Source: Methylococcus sp. UBA6136 (GTDB lineage: Bacteria; Pseudomonadota; Gammaproteobacteria; Methylococcales; Methylococcaceae). Taken from it: a stretch of DNA of 34,346 bases. Below are positions 1 to 7,277 of this stretch, one piece after another; position 1 is the stretch's first letter, and each line of letters starts with the position of its first letter. The translations under genes and the position numbers were made by a program. Below the pieces are notes generated by a model. That model ran no database searches, had not been told where the DNA came from, and saw only the letters and a list, made by a program, of their open reading frames with translations. Location of the stretch: positions 1 to 34,346 of the forward strand of contig DIVI01000216.1 of assembly GCA_002423305.1 (NCBI GenBank), read 5' to 3'.

Positions 1-484
1 GTGAACCACTCAAACCCCTGGCAGGTGGCAGCACAGGGCGAAAACGGGCGTCTCAGCCCTCAAGTTACGTACTCAGAACGAAGAAAGTTCGTATCCCCTT
101 CGCTCTAAAATCCCCCTTCAGGGGATCAACATCCATTGCGATTCAATAGGATAGTTCAATAAATAGGGCATTTTAAGGGGTCAAAACCGGTACGTACCAC
201 AGCGCTAACTGGTGTCAGTTCGGGGTAAAAATTCATCGCCGATTTCCCCGATTTGCATCCTCATTCTGGGTGTCCGATGCGAACCACAGAACGAAATCGC
301 CTAATCTTTCCTGAATTATATCAGTCAGTTACCATCGACAAAAATGATGCCAATCGAGGGTATTTTTTACCGCCTGTGGATGCAAATTTGCCCATGACTA
401 ATTTGGCTAAAGTCATGAGGTTTAGAGACAAAAGGCCTCAGAGACGCCTATTTGGGGTTTTGGCGGGATTTTTTGTCAGGGGCC
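1..484. other. gene-free stretch
   Basis: I see no convincing gene here. The stretch looks richer in A and T than the rest of the window. An open frame of 95 codons at 253-540 on the plus strand runs through the tRNA terminator, has no ribosome binding site and matches no family I know, so I treat it as chance. A small hairpin at about 112-128 (ATCCCC, five-base loop, GGGGAT) is followed by TTTT on the minus strand and could be a weak minus-strand terminator. The first 105 bases are open in frame 1 and could be the tail of a gene that starts outside the window, but nothing confirms it. Confidence 0.4.
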
Positions 485-515
485 AAAAACTGAAAACCCC
501 GCGTGGCGCGGGGTT
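485..515 (-). terminator. intrinsic terminator of tRNA-Ser
   Basis: Read on the minus strand, a perfect 9-bp stem (AACCCCGCG, loop CCA, CGCGGGGTT) is followed by T-rich sequence (TT, then CAG, then TTTTT). It lies about 40 bases past the 3' end of the tRNA-Ser gene and has the right orientation to end that transcript. Confidence 0.85.
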
Positions 516-553
516 CAGAGGCCCCTCGAAAGAGAGGTGAGCCTATTTGGAAG

Positions 554-644
554 TGGCGGAGAGAGAGGGATTCGAACCCTCGATACGCGATTAACGTATA
601 CACACTTTCCAGGCGTGCGCCTTCAACCACTCGGCCACCTCTCC
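554..644 (-). tRNA. tRNA-Ser (anticodon GGA)
   Basis: The minus strand folds as a class II tRNA. The 5' acceptor strand GGAGAGG (638-644) pairs with TCTCTCC, with one G-U pair. The T arm contains GGTTCGAATCC-type sequence, and a long variable arm is typical of serine tRNAs. The anticodon GGA (608-610 on the plus strand as TCC) sits in the loop CTGGAAA and reads UCC and UCU. The 3' CCA is encoded (554-556), giving 91 nt in all. The gene has its own promoter just upstream and a terminator downstream, so it is a single-gene transcription unit. Its 3' end faces the gene-poor left edge of the window. Confidence 0.95.
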
Positions 645-656
645 ACTAGACCAAGC

Positions 657-685
657 ATTCTATTACAACTGAACGGCATTGTCAG
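657..685 (-). promoter_or_regulatory. sigma-70 promoter of tRNA-Ser
   Basis: On the minus strand a -35 box CTGACA (680-685) is followed after exactly 17 bases by a -10 box TAGAAT (657-662). The expected start is near 650, about six bases before the mature tRNA 5' end. The match and the position make this one of the clearest promoters in the window. Confidence 0.75.
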
Positions 686-721
686 TAATCATCTTTGCTA
701 AGGGCAAAATTTCCAAACTAC

Positions 722-1714
722 TCATGATTGACCGAGTGGAAAAGCCAATACCTCAGGCAACGATTGCCGCCGTGTAAAAGCCATCAATAGACGATCAAGC
801 CCGATGGCCATCCCAGAGCAATCCGGCAATCCCTGCCTGAGCGCTGCCAGCAGACGCTCGTCCATGTTCGGCATGGGTAACCCTTGGGCTTTGCGTTGTT
901 GCCGATCTCGCTGAAATCGAGCGCTTTGTTCCCCGGCATTTGTCAGTTCATGAAAACCATTACCCAACTCCATGCCGGACAGAAAAATCTCCACACGCTC
1001 GACAAAGCTTTCATTATCAGGACAGGTACGAGCCAGGGAGGGCATGAAGGCAGGATAGTGGTACACACTGGTCAGCCGTCCCTGCCCAAGGAACGGCTGG
1101 ACGAAATAGCTGAACAACAGGTCCAACCAGATTGAGCGGTCATCCCCGCAGAGCGCTGTGGCTTCCGGGATATTTCGGGCAACGGCAATCTCGGCGAGCT
1201 CATCGAGGGTGGCATCGAGAGGGTGAATACCCAGATGGGCACTGAAGGCCTCCACATAGGTCAGTCGTTCAGGGGGGTGAAAAGCAAAGTCCTCGGGCGT
1301 TATTTCGGCCATCAAACGCTCCACTTCACTGAGCAGATCATCGAGAGTGAAGCCCACCCGGTACCATTCGAGCAGGGTAAATTCAGGATTGTGATAACGT
1401 CCTGATTCTTCGTTGCGGAATGCCTTGCAGATCTGATAAATGGAACCCGAACCGGCCGCTAGAAGCCGTTTCATGGCAAACTCAGGCGAAGTCTGCAGAA
1501 ACAGTGGCTGCCCTATTTTCTGCCCTGGGAGATGGAAGGATGTCTTGAATGCATGTAGCGCCGGATCAGTCACGGTGCAGGATCCAAGCAACGGAGTTTC
1601 CACCTCCATGACTTGGCGTCCGGCAAAAAATCGTCGAATATTTGCATTGAGCTTTGCCCGATCGGCCATCGCCTGGACGGAACAGGACGGTGCCCAGCGG
1701 GTTTGTTCCGTCAA
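722..1714 (-). CDS. epmA: EF-P--(R)-beta-lysine ligase EpmA
   Basis: The product (330 aa) resembles a class II lysyl-tRNA synthetase catalytic core without the N-terminal anticodon-binding domain, which is the hallmark of EpmA (PoxA/YjeA/GenX). It activates (R)-beta-lysine with ATP and attaches it to the conserved lysine of elongation factor P. The motif 2 region FRNEESGRYHNPEFTLLEWY is clear, and the C-terminal motif GMAIGLDRLLM matches class II motif 3. The start is a TTG codon. It is supported by GGGAG about eight bases upstream and by alignment of the first residues (MTEQTRWAPS) with the E. coli protein as I recall it. The gene lies 74 bases after efp on the same strand, so substrate and modifying enzyme are probably co-transcribed. 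Confidence 0.95.
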   Translation of the reverse strand: MTEQTRWAPSCSVQAMADRAKLNANIRRFFAGRQVMEVETPLLGSCTVTDPALHAFKTSFHLPGQKIGQPLFLQTSPEFAMKRLLAAGSGSIYQICKAFRNEESGRYHNPEFTLLEWYRVGFTLDDLLSEVERLMAEITPEDFAFHPPERLTYVEAFSAHLGIHPLDATLDELAEIAVARNIPEATALCGDDRSIWLDLLFSYFVQPFLGQGRLTSVYHYPAFMPSLARTCPDNESFVERVEIFLSGMELGNGFHELTNAGEQSARFQRDRQQRKAQGLPMPNMDERLLAALRQGLPDCSGMAIGLDRLLMAFTRRQSLPEVLAFPLGQS

Positions 1715-1788
1715 GCGGAGAGCTCCCGATTGTTAGTCATCCGTTCAACACTATCCATGGCAAGAGCGGCGACTCCAAAGAGTAAGGG

Positions 1789-2355
1789 CTACTTGACCCG
1801 GCCGACGTACTCCCCATTTCGGGTATCGACCTTGATGACTTCCTCCGTCTGGATGAACAGCGGCACCCTGACCACCGCGCCCGTCTCTAGAGTAGCCGGC
1901 TTTCCACCACCGCCCGAGGTGTCACCTCTTACACCGGGGTCGGTTTCGACGATCTTGAGCTCAACGAAGTTGGGCGGCGATACAGCAATCGGATTGCCGT
2001 TGTAGAGTGTGACCTGACAGATATCCTGTTCCTTGAGCCATTTCTGGGCGTCGGCAACGGCCGCAGCATCGGCGGCGTATTGCTCGAACGTCTCAACGAC
2101 CATGAAATGCCATAGCTCGCCGTCGTTATAGAGGTATTGCATGTCCGTATCGACGACATCCGCCGTCTCCATGGTTTCACCGGACTTGAATGTACGCTCG
2201 ATAACACGTCCTGACTTCAAATTGCGCAGCTTGACGCGGTTGAAAGCCTGTCCCTTGCCGGGTTTGACGAATTCGTTTTCGAGGATGGTGTACGGATCAC
2301 CGTCCATCATCAACTTCAACCCGTTTTTGAATTCGCTGGTGCTGACTGTCGCCAT
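1789..2355 (-). CDS. efp: elongation factor P
   Basis: The 188-aa product is full-length EF-P, the tRNA-shaped factor that binds between the ribosomal P and E sites and relieves stalling at polyproline stretches. The modified loop VKPGKGQAF places the acceptor lysine at residue 34, the position beta-lysylated by EpmA and EpmB. The three beta-barrel domains appear intact, and the C-terminal part carries the family segment around VVETDPGVRGDT. It starts with ATG and is transcribed away from epmB, with epmA directly downstream. Having both modification enzymes alongside makes this a self-contained EF-P locus. The hydroxylase EpmC is not in the window. Confidence 0.98.
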   Translation of the reverse strand: MATVSTSEFKNGLKLMMDGDPYTILENEFVKPGKGQAFNRVKLRNLKSGRVIERTFKSGETMETADVVDTDMQYLYNDGELWHFMVVETFEQYAADAAAVADAQKWLKEQDICQVTLYNGNPIAVSPPNFVELKIVETDPGVRGDTSGGGGKPATLETGAVVRVPLFIQTEEVIKVDTRNGEYVGRVK

Positions 2356-2393
2356 TCGTGCCTCTACGCTGTGATTAGCTCAATTAAAGTCCG

Positions 2394-2405
2394 CCATTAT
2401 AATGG
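2394..2405. promoter_or_regulatory. shared palindromic -10 region of efp and epmB
   Basis: The 86-base gap between the divergent efp and epmB starts contains the perfect palindrome CCATTATAATGG. It presents a consensus TATAAT on both strands (2398-2403 on plus, 2396-2401 on minus). The -35 matches on either side are weak. The two promoters would overlap almost completely, so polymerase should occupy only one at a time. This is read from the sequence; no start site has been mapped. Confidence 0.5.
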
Positions 2406-2441
2406 ACCGGCCGTTCCTTATGAATCATTCGAGTATTTTCA

Positions 2442-3416
2442 ATGACCCCCAGCTGGCAAAGCGAACTCGCCGATAGCTTCACCGATCCGGTTGCATTGCT
2501 GAGGTTTCTCGGTTTGGCAACAGACAACTTCGACCCGATTGCCGCAACCAGTCATTTTCCATTTCGGGTCACCAAGGCCTATGCCGAACGTATCCGCAAA
2601 GGCGATCTCAATGATCCGTTACTACGGCAAGTGTTACCAGATATCGCGGAAAAACTGGAGGCACCCGGATTCAACAGCGACCCGGTTGGCGACCTCAGTT
2701 CCGTATCTCATCCCGGCGTACTACACAAATATCAGGGAAGGGCTTTGCTCGTCACCACCGGCGCCTGTGCGATTCACTGTCGGTATTGCTTTCGCCGTGA
2801 ATTTCCTTACGAAGGACAACAGCTTGTCAAAAGCCGGGAACTCGCTGCCCTTGAAGGCATTGGCGAAGATCCTTCCATTCAGGAGGTCATCCTTAGCGGT
2901 GGTGACCCCTTGGTATTGAGCAACCAACGTCTGGCAGGACTCGTTTCATCCATCAATCGCATACCTCACGTACGCCGACTACGCATTCATTCAAGACTGC
3001 CCATCGTGCTGCCAAGCCGCGTGGATTCAGAACTTCTGGCGCTTTTTGGCACAGCGCGTTTGCGGGTGGTGATGGTCATCCACGCCAATCACCCTCATGA
3101 ACTGGATGGTCCGGTGGCGCAAGCAATACTAGCGATGACGCGGCTGGGCATGACTGTGCTCAATCAATCCGTACTCCTGCGCGGCATCAATGACAGTGCT
3201 GATTCCCTTGTCGAATTAAGCGAAAAGCTCTTTGAATCTGGCGCTTTACCCTACTATCTGCACCTGCTTGACCGGGTCACCGGCACGGCGCATTTTGAAG
3301 TACCCGAAGGGCAAGCCAGGCAACTCATGGATGAACTGAGGAAACAATTACCCGGCTACCTCGTTCCCAAGCTGGTTCGAGAAATCCCCGGGGCACCCTA
3401 CAAGCAGCCGGTCTGA
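2442..3416 (+). CDS. epmB: EF-P beta-lysylation protein EpmB (lysine 2,3-aminomutase)
   Basis: The 324-aa product is a radical SAM enzyme of the lysine 2,3-aminomutase family. The iron-sulfur cluster motif CxxxCxxC is at C109, C113 and C116 (CAIHCRYC). The C-terminal segment GYLVPKLVREI contains K310, the likely pyridoxal-phosphate lysine. It is short compared with catabolic aminomutases, as expected for EpmB (YjeK), which converts (S)-alpha-lysine to (R)-beta-lysine for EpmA. The gene diverges from efp across 86 bases, the arrangement seen in many gammaproteobacteria. The ATG at 2442 leaves a short leader after the shared -10 region. Confidence 0.95.
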   Translation: MTPSWQSELADSFTDPVALLRFLGLATDNFDPIAATSHFPFRVTKAYAERIRKGDLNDPLLRQVLPDIAEKLEAPGFNSDPVGDLSSVSHPGVLHKYQGRALLVTTGACAIHCRYCFRREFPYEGQQLVKSRELAALEGIGEDPSIQEVILSGGDPLVLSNQRLAGLVSSINRIPHVRRLRIHSRLPIVLPSRVDSELLALFGTARLRVVMVIHANHPHELDGPVAQAILAMTRLGMTVLNQSVLLRGINDSADSLVELSEKLFESGALPYYLHLLDRVTGTAHFEVPEGQARQLMDELRKQLPGYLVPKLVREIPGAPYKQPV

Positions 3417-3430
3417 TTTTTCGGCATCAG

Positions 3431-3461
3431 AAACACAAAAGGGGCGAACCGGTCACCCCTT
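3431..3461 (-). terminator. intrinsic terminator after pnp
   Basis: On the minus strand the stem AAGGGG...CCCCTT, with a GACCGGTTC-containing loop, is followed by TTTTGTGTTT. It begins 25 bases past the pnp stop and would end the long rimP-to-pnp transcript. It also lies past the convergent epmB stop and could slow transcription from that side. Confidence 0.6.
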
Positions 3462-3485
3462 CTGAACCCTGCTGCGAAAGCCCGA

Positions 3486-5570
3486 CTACTCTTCGGCTTC
3501 CACCGCTTTCATACTCAAGCGTACACGGCCCTGACGGTCGATTTCGAGTACCTTGACGCGAACGATGTCGCCTTCAGCCAGCTTGTCGCTGACTTTCTCG
3601 ACATGCTCGTCGGAAATTTGTGAAATGTGCACCAGGCCATCCTTGCCGGGCAAAACGGTCACAAACGCGCCGAAATCCATCAGACGAGCCACCTTGCCCT
3701 CATAGATTTTGCCGACTTCGACTTCCGCGATAATCGCCTCGATACGACGACGTGCCTCATCTCCGGCTTCGCGATCCACGGAGGCCACCTTCACCAATCC
3801 ATCATCGCTCAGATCAATACTGGCCCCAGTCTCTTCGGTGATGGCTCGGATGGTTGCCCCACCCTTCCCAATCACATCACGAATTTTGCTCGGATCGATG
3901 TTGAAGCTGATGATACGCGGTGCGTAATCAGACATTTCCTGGCGCGGTGCGGAGAGGGCCTCCGCCATCTTGCCCAGGATATGCAATCGACCCGCCTTGG
4001 CTTGATCCAGAGCCTTGCGCATGATTTCGGACGTGATGCCGTCAATCTTGATATCCATCTGCAGGGCGGTGATCCCGTCCTGGGTACCGGCTACCTTGAA
4101 ATCCATATCACCAAGATGATCTTCATCTCCCATGATGTCGGACAGCACGGCGTAACGATCGCCCTCCTTGATCAAGCCCATGGCGATCCCGGCAACCGGG
4201 GCCAACGTCGGCACACCGGCATCCATCAGCGCCAGACTCGAACCACAGACTGAGGCCATGGAGCTTGAACCGTTCGATTCGGTGATTTCAGACACCACCC
4301 GAATTACGTAGGGGAACTCATCCGGATCAGGCATGACCGCCTGGACACCCCGTTTGGCCAGTCGACCATGGCCGACTTCGCGGCGCTTCGGTGAACCCAT
4401 CATGCCGATCTCGCCCACGCAGTAGGGAGGGAAGTTGTAATGAAACAGGAAGGTTTCCTTGTATTCACCTTCAAGAGCATCGATTACCTGTGCATCGCGG
4501 CCGGTACCCAGAGTCGCAACCACCAAAGCCTGGGTTTCTCCGCGAGTGAACAAGGCCGATCCATGGGTTCTCGGCAACACACCCGTGCGAATGGTGATGG
4601 GGCGAACTGTGGACAGATCGCGACCGTCAATTCGCTTGGATTCGTCCAGGATTCGTGCCCGGACGCTGTCGTATTCCAATTGCTCAAAGATGCCTCGCAC
4701 AGCATTGGAGGTGTGCTTGCCATCGGCGGTCAACGCTTCGATCACCTGCTTGCGGGCTTCCTTGATCGCGGCCTGTCGCGCTTGTTTGTCGGCGATCTGG
4801 TAGGCCGCGCTGATGGCTGGGCCGGCGTGATGCTGGACCGCTTGCACCAGCGTCTCTTCCTGATCTGGAGCCACCCATTCCCAGTACTTGACACCCACTT
4901 CCGCCGCCATTTCGCGTATGGCACGGATCACCGTCTGCATCTGCTCGTGACCGAAAATGACCGCACCGAGCATCTCGTCCTCGGTCAGCATGTCGGCTTC
5001 CGATTCCACCATGAGCACGGCGTTTTCAGTACCGGCAACCACCAGATCCAGCAGGGAGTCGTCCAACTGGGAGGCGGTCGGGTTCAGCACATACTTTTCA
5101 TCGATAAACCCAACTCTGGCCGCGCCAATCGGGCCCTTAAAAGGCAGACCGGACAGCGACAGTGCGGCAGAGGCACCGATGAGGGCGGGAATATCGGCAT
5201 CCACTTCCGGATTCAACGACATAACCGTCGCGGTGATCTGGACATCATTGTTGAATCCTTCCGGGAACAACGGACGAACGGGACGATCGATAAGGCGGGC
5301 AGTCAGGGTTTCTTTTTCTGTAGGACGACCCTCGCGCTTGAAGAATCCACCCGGGATCTTTCCGGCAGCATAAGCCTTCTCTTGATAATCCACTCGCAGT
5401 GGGAAGAAATCGGTGTCAGGAGAAGCTTCCCTCTTGCCTACCGCTGTCACGAGAACCACGGTACCCGCCATATCGACGAGGACGGCCGCATCGGCCTGCC
5501 GAGCAATTTCGCCATGTTCCAGGGTGACCTGGTGCTCGCCGTACTTGAACTGTTTCCGGATTGGATTCAC
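3486..5570 (-). CDS. pnp: polyribonucleotide nucleotidyltransferase (PNPase)
   Basis: The 694-aa product is full-length PNPase, the phosphorolytic 3'-to-5' exoribonuclease that works in RNA turnover, often in the RNA degradosome. Two RNase PH-like domains span about residues 1-540. Conserved stretches include FFPLRVDYQEK and the second-core segment RGETQALV. A KH domain with the GxxG loop (IGKGGATI) and a C-terminal S1 domain (GKVARLMDFGAFV) follow. The start is GTG with AAGG six bases upstream. It is the last gene of the block, only 22 bases after rpsO, with no space for a long intergenic hairpin like the E. coli RNase III site. Confidence 0.98.
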   Translation of the reverse strand: MNPIRKQFKYGEHQVTLEHGEIARQADAAVLVDMAGTVVLVTAVGKREASPDTDFFPLRVDYQEKAYAAGKIPGGFFKREGRPTEKETLTARLIDRPVRPLFPEGFNNDVQITATVMSLNPEVDADIPALIGASAALSLSGLPFKGPIGAARVGFIDEKYVLNPTASQLDDSLLDLVVAGTENAVLMVESEADMLTEDEMLGAVIFGHEQMQTVIRAIREMAAEVGVKYWEWVAPDQEETLVQAVQHHAGPAISAAYQIADKQARQAAIKEARKQVIEALTADGKHTSNAVRGIFEQLEYDSVRARILDESKRIDGRDLSTVRPITIRTGVLPRTHGSALFTRGETQALVVATLGTGRDAQVIDALEGEYKETFLFHYNFPPYCVGEIGMMGSPKRREVGHGRLAKRGVQAVMPDPDEFPYVIRVVSEITESNGSSSMASVCGSSLALMDAGVPTLAPVAGIAMGLIKEGDRYAVLSDIMGDEDHLGDMDFKVAGTQDGITALQMDIKIDGITSEIMRKALDQAKAGRLHILGKMAEALSAPRQEMSDYAPRIISFNIDPSKIRDVIGKGGATIRAITEETGASIDLSDDGLVKVASVDREAGDEARRRIEAIIAEVEVGKIYEGKVARLMDFGAFVTVLPGKDGLVHISQISDEHVEKVSDKLAEGDIVRVKVLEIDRQGRVRLSMKAVEAEE

Positions 5571-5592
5571 AAAAATACCTTCAGATTACGAA

Positions 5593-5862
5593 TTAGCGAC
5601 GCAGACCCAGTCTTTCGATCAGATTCTTGTAACGATCAACATCCTTGCTCTTGAGGTAGTCCAGCAATTTACGACGTTGATTGACCAAACGCAGAAGACC
5701 ACGACGGGAGTGGTGATCCTTTTTGTTTTGCACAAAATGCGGGGTCAGGTGGTTGATGCGGGCGGTCAGCAGAGCCACTTGGACCTCGGGGGAACCCGTG
5801 TCATTGGCGGCGCGCTGGTAGTCTTTTACGACAGCGCTCTTTTCGGTAGCGGTATAAGGCAT
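5593..5862 (-). CDS. rpsO: 30S ribosomal protein S15
   Basis: The 89-aa product has the standard S15 length and sequence, including the segments TGSPEVQVALLTARINHLTPHF (residues about 22-43) and the basic HHSRRGLLRLVNQRRKLLDYL part that contacts 16S rRNA helices H20 and H22. S15 binds early in assembly of the 30S platform. AGGAGT precedes the ATG at a normal distance. A good promoter lies in the 123-base gap upstream, so rpsO-pnp can be transcribed apart from the rest of the operon. A translational autoregulation hairpin as in E. coli is possible, but I could not identify one. Confidence 0.98.
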   Translation of the reverse strand: MPYTATEKSAVVKDYQRAANDTGSPEVQVALLTARINHLTPHFVQNKKDHHSRRGLLRLVNQRRKLLDYLKSKDVDRYKNLIERLGLRR

Positions 5863-5901
5863 TTTCGACTCCTAAAAACTCAAACTTCAACAAAACACGC
5901 G

Positions 5902-5931
5902 ATTTTAACTTTCCCGACCCCTGATAATCAA
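5902..5931 (-). promoter_or_regulatory. internal promoter of rpsO-pnp
   Basis: On the minus strand a -35 box TTGATT (5926-5931) and a -10 box TAAAAT (5902-5907) are separated by 18 bases. The start would be about 35 bases before the rpsO ATG. No intrinsic terminator is visible between truB and rpsO, so read-through from the upstream genes probably adds to this promoter. Confidence 0.6.
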
Positions 5932-5985
5932 TCAGAAGCCTTCATAAGGACAAAACCATTGATCCATAACACCCAAACCAAAGCT

Positions 5986-6897
5986 TCATTCTGGCCTTGT
6001 GAACATACGACGCGGGCCAATGCGGCCATCCTCCAGCACCTCGCCCAGACCAAGAAACCCGGCACTCCGCCCGTACAACCGGACCCAACCCTGGGTAGGC
6101 GCCTGGGGCACGAACAGAGGATTTCCCTGACAGAGCAACAGACTCATGGCCTCATTGAACTCCAGCGCCGGTAAGTGATGGACCAATTCATCCATGGGCA
6201 AAAGTGCCTTGTCACGCTCCTCGGGCAACATCATGTCCAACTGATTGATCGTCAAGGCGTCCGCAATATCGAGCGAGCCCACACCCGTGCGGCGTAGTAC
6301 TTCGACATGACCACCGCAACCCAGGGCACGACCGATATCCTCGGCGAGAGTTCGGATATAAGTCCCTTTGGAACAATGCACGTCCAACTCCATGCTGGTC
6401 GCATCAAACCGCAGAAGCTTTAGCGCATGAATCGTGACTGGCCGAGCGGGCCGGTCTACTTCGAGACCCTTGCGCGCGAGATCATAAAGTCGCTGACCCT
6501 GGTGTTTTAGGGCCGAATACATCGGGGGGATCTGCTTTCCCTCTCCGCGAAATTCATGCAGTGTTTTCTCAATGAGCACCTCGCTCATTTCCGGCACGGG
6601 GCGCGTCACGGTCACCGCCCCTTCGGCATCCGCCGTATCGGTTTCCTCACCCAACCGAATACGCACCTCATAGCGCTTATCGGTATCCAGCAGATAGCTG
6701 GACAGCTTGGTCGCCTCACCCAAACAGACGGGCAAAAGACCACTGGCCAACGGGTCCAGGCTGCCGGTATGTCCGGCCTTACGCGCCCTGAATAGCCGTT
6801 TTACCTTTTGCAGAGATGAGTTGGATGAAAAGCCGCTGGCCTTGTCCAGCAGTAAGACGCCACTGATGGCGCGGCGCTCCGGTCGACCTTCACTCAT
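5986..6897 (-). CDS. truB: tRNA pseudouridine(55) synthase
   Basis: The 303-aa product is TruB, which makes pseudouridine 55 in the T loop of tRNAs and also helps tRNA folding. The catalytic motif GHTGSLDPLASG places the nucleophile at D48, the same number as in E. coli. The N-terminal LLLDKASGFSSN segment and the KGTYIRTLAEDIG motif are present, and a C-terminal PUA-like region follows. The start codon overlaps the rbfA stop by four bases (ATGA), which points to translational coupling. Confidence 0.97.
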   Translation of the reverse strand: MSEGRPERRAISGVLLLDKASGFSSNSSLQKVKRLFRARKAGHTGSLDPLASGLLPVCLGEATKLSSYLLDTDKRYEVRIRLGEETDTADAEGAVTVTRPVPEMSEVLIEKTLHEFRGEGKQIPPMYSALKHQGQRLYDLARKGLEVDRPARPVTIHALKLLRFDATSMELDVHCSKGTYIRTLAEDIGRALGCGGHVEVLRRTGVGSLDIADALTINQLDMMLPEERDKALLPMDELVHHLPALEFNEAMSLLLCQGNPLFVPQAPTQGWVRLYGRSAGFLGLGEVLEDGRIGPRRMFTRPE

Positions 6898-7277
6898 TCC
6901 GGACCATCAACCTCATCCGGATGATCATTTTCGCGACTGAGACCCTGCAGGAGGGCATCCATATGCATGCCCCGCTCTATCGAATCGTCATAGACAAAGC
7001 GCAGCTCAGGGAGAACACGGATACGAATCCGCTTACCCATTTCCCGACGCAACTCAGGCACCCTTTCATTGAGCTGCTTTATGCACTTGTTCGGTGGCAA
7101 TTTCGCCCCTAGAAAACTGACATAGAGCTTGCCCACGGCCAAGTCACGACTCAATTCAACATCACTCAGCGTGACCATGCCGAGTTCCGGATCCTTGACC
7201 TGGGTACGTATCAGATCGGCCAGTTCCCGTTGCATCTGGGAGGCGACCCGGTCACTGCGACTGAACTCCCTGGGCAT
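6894..7277 (-). CDS. rbfA: 30S ribosome-binding factor RbfA
   Basis: The 127-aa product is RbfA, a small KH-fold protein that binds immature 30S subunits and helps 16S rRNA maturation, with a known role in cold adaptation. Recognisable segments are the N-terminal SRSDRVASQMQRELADLI and the core VTLSDVELSRDLAVGKLYVSF. It has the usual length. Its ATG overlaps the infB TGA by one base (TGATG), and its own stop overlaps truB, so infB, rbfA and truB form a tightly packed run. Confidence 0.97.
   Translation of the reverse strand: MPREFSRSDRVASQMQRELADLIRTQVKDPELGMVTLSDVELSRDLAVGKLYVSFLGAKLPPNKCIKQLNERVPELRREMGKRIRIRVLPELRFVYDDSIERGMHMDALLQGLSRENDHPDEVDGPE

Noticed and set aside
253..540. Plus-strand open frame of 95 codons upstream of tRNA-Ser
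   Set aside because: It runs through the tRNA terminator hairpin, has no ribosome binding site and shows no family features.
4440..5654. Plus-strand open frame of 404 codons
   Set aside because: It is entirely antisense to pnp and rpsO, has no family features, and the minus-strand genes are unmistakable.
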